A stretch of 64,000 bases of DNA from Myxococcales bacterium (lineage in GTDB: Bacteria; Myxococcota_A; Polyangia; Haliangiales; Haliangiaceae), in NCBI GenBank assembly GCA_016716835.1, contig JADJUW010000001.1:2252001-2316000 (forward strand). The letters are read 5' to 3'. This document shows, piece by piece, positions 63,098 through 64,000 of this stretch (position 1 is the first letter of the stretch; every line of letters begins with the position of its first letter). The notes beneath the pieces were generated by a model that ran no database searches, was not told the origin of the DNA, and saw only the letters and a program-made list of their open reading frames with translations. Made by a program: the position numbers and the translations under genes.

Positions 63098-64000
63098 TTA
63101 CCGCACGGCAAGAGATCGTCGGCGCCGCAACAATCCAAGCGTGATCATGGTTACGAGGCTTACATTTCCGGTCCCCGCGCCTGCCTGGCATCCGCCGGCG
63201 GCTGGCTCGACTTCGCCTTCAGGCAACGAGCCACCCTCGTTGGCAGGTTCGCCGGGTTCCTGATCGCTCACCCACATCGACAACGTCACCATGCCAAAGG
63301 CATGCGGGCCGTCGCGCAACGAAAACACCTCAGTCACCACGCCTGGCACTGCCAGCGCAGGCGCTACGATCGCAAACGCCACCGTAATTTCGCCACCCGG
63401 CTCCACGGCCGAATCCAGTGCCAACGGCGACTGGTCATCAAGCCACGTCGGCAGGTCGACGAGGCGGCTCGCATCTGGCGAGGTCAGGCGCGCGCCCGCT
63501 TGCCACGTCACGCTGCCGATGTTTTTGAGCGTCAACTCGACAATCGCGCGATCACCGGGCTGCAGCCGCGCCGGCGCATTGCGGCCGACGATTTCGAGTG
63601 AATACTGCTCCATGCCTTCGCAGCCGACCGGTAACTCAAAGCCATCGATGGGCGACATCGCGATGCGCGCGCCGGTTTGCGGCCCATATTCGCCATCTTC
63701 GGCGATTGCGTCGGCCGGATTCGCGCGATTCCACAGGCGTTGAAACGCCAGCACGTCGACGCCGCGCAAATCGTTAGACGAAAGGTGTTCGAAGTGCACC
63801 GCGTCGCCTGGCACATTTTGGTCCCAGCCGTTTTCCTCAAGCAGTGGCAGCCAGGCGCTGTAATTTGACAAGTCAACCGCGCGGCCCGACTCGTGGTTGC
63901 TGCGACCTGGTTCGGCGGCGGCGGCAATGCCGCACAGGCCTTGCTGCGCCCACGCGTGCAGGATGTATTGCTGCGGCACGGCGCGATAGGCACTGGTAAT
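63098..64000 (-). CDS. M15/VanY-like peptidase with MYXO-CTERM-like tail (5' end outside window)
   Basis: 300 residues are visible; the frame runs through 64000 (ITSAYRA before the VPQQYIL). SNHESGRAVDLSNYSAW and GDAVHFEHL are the S-x-H-x2-G-x-A-x-D and HxH zinc motifs of the D-Ala-D-Ala carboxypeptidase VanY family. A beta-sandwich follows (NIGSVTWQAGARLTSPD), then a Glu/Gly linker and GGCQAGAGTGNVSL, a hydrophobic helix and LLRRRRSLAVR, a MYXO-CTERM-type signal. So it is likely a surface-attached peptidoglycan enzyme. Confidence 0.82.
   Translation of the reverse strand: MTSAYRAVPQQYILHAWAQQGLCGIAAAAEPGRSNHESGRAVDLSNYSAWLPLLEENGWDQNVPGDAVHFEHLSSNDLRGVDVLAFQRLWNRANPADAIAEDGEYGPQTGARIAMSPIDGFELPVGCEGMEQYSLEIVGRNAPARLQPGDRAIVELTLKNIGSVTWQAGARLTSPDASRLVDLPTWLDDQSPLALDSAVEPGGEITVAFAIVAPALAVPGVVTEVFSLRDGPHAFGMVTLSMWVSDQEPGEPANEGGSLPEGEVEPAAGGCQAGAGTGNVSLVTMITLGLLRRRRSLAVR

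Overview
The window is GC-rich, densely coding, single-chromosome-type DNA that looks like it comes from a member of the Myxococcota (the old Deltaproteobacteria), probably one of the less studied families rather than Myxococcus itself. The clues are a eukaryotic-type Ser/Thr kinase and a PP2C phosphatase, an FHA-domain sigma-54 activator, a PilZ-receiver protein, many Cys-rich and other lipoproteins, and three secreted proteins ending in MYXO-CTERM-like tails (GC-x-AG, one hydrophobic stretch, Arg cluster). No rRNA, tRNA or CRISPR array was seen.

Layout. 1-4.1 kb: the end of a gene, then an AAA/DUF4143-type ATPase cut by an intact-looking IS21-family element (541-2710) with a 5-bp target duplication; the ATPase frame can be rebuilt exactly. 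4.1-7.3 kb: two paralogous Cys-rich lipoproteins and an ATP-grasp ligase. 7.4-10.5 kb: PP2C phosphatase with two unknown partners, and a receiver protein. 11-14.7 kb: SWIM/SNF2 helicase and a rhomboid-like protein. 14.8-19.9 kb: FHA-sigma-54 activator, histidine kinase, PilZ-receiver and aminopeptidase P in one run. 19.9-25.3 kb: serine beta-lactamase-like hydrolase, Ser/Thr kinase, membrane protein, lipoprotein, QueE. 25.6-27.9 kb: tandem secreted metzincin-like proteins with Gln in place of the first zinc His. 28-33 kb: YhbY, TPR/peptidase-MA protein, lipoprotein hydrolase. 33-39.5 kb: a compact run with an MshEN-domain protein, biotin carboxylase, carboxyltransferase, biotin carrier, dihydroorotase and a Cys-cluster protein. 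39.7-46.3 kb: a 59-residue DUF1328-like gene, PspC protein with a PadR regulator and a good operator, permease, fumarase, Aat. 46.4-51.1 kb: outer-membrane and lipoprotein genes, a broken remnant, an oxidoreductase. 51.2-54.3 kb: pntAB transhydrogenase. 54.3-64 kb: repeat-rich accessory DNA with a methyltransferase, MFS transporter, amidohydrolase, a HEAGH membrane protein, DUF4442, a heme-motif lipoprotein and an M15-type peptidase that runs off the right edge.

The least explained material is non-coding: (i) a dispersed palindromic element of 142 or 188 bp in three copies (39.6, 54.3, 58.8 kb), each placed directly 3' of genes; (ii) a 156-bp hairpin MITE with perfect terminal repeats and CTAG flanks (61.6 kb); (iii) a 43-bp tandem repeat (54.6 kb); and (iv) a run of AT-rich palindromes before the ATPase (3.9 kb). 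At least five genes show one-base frame switches, four of them pointing to short homopolymers, which suggests either sequence errors or ongoing gene decay.
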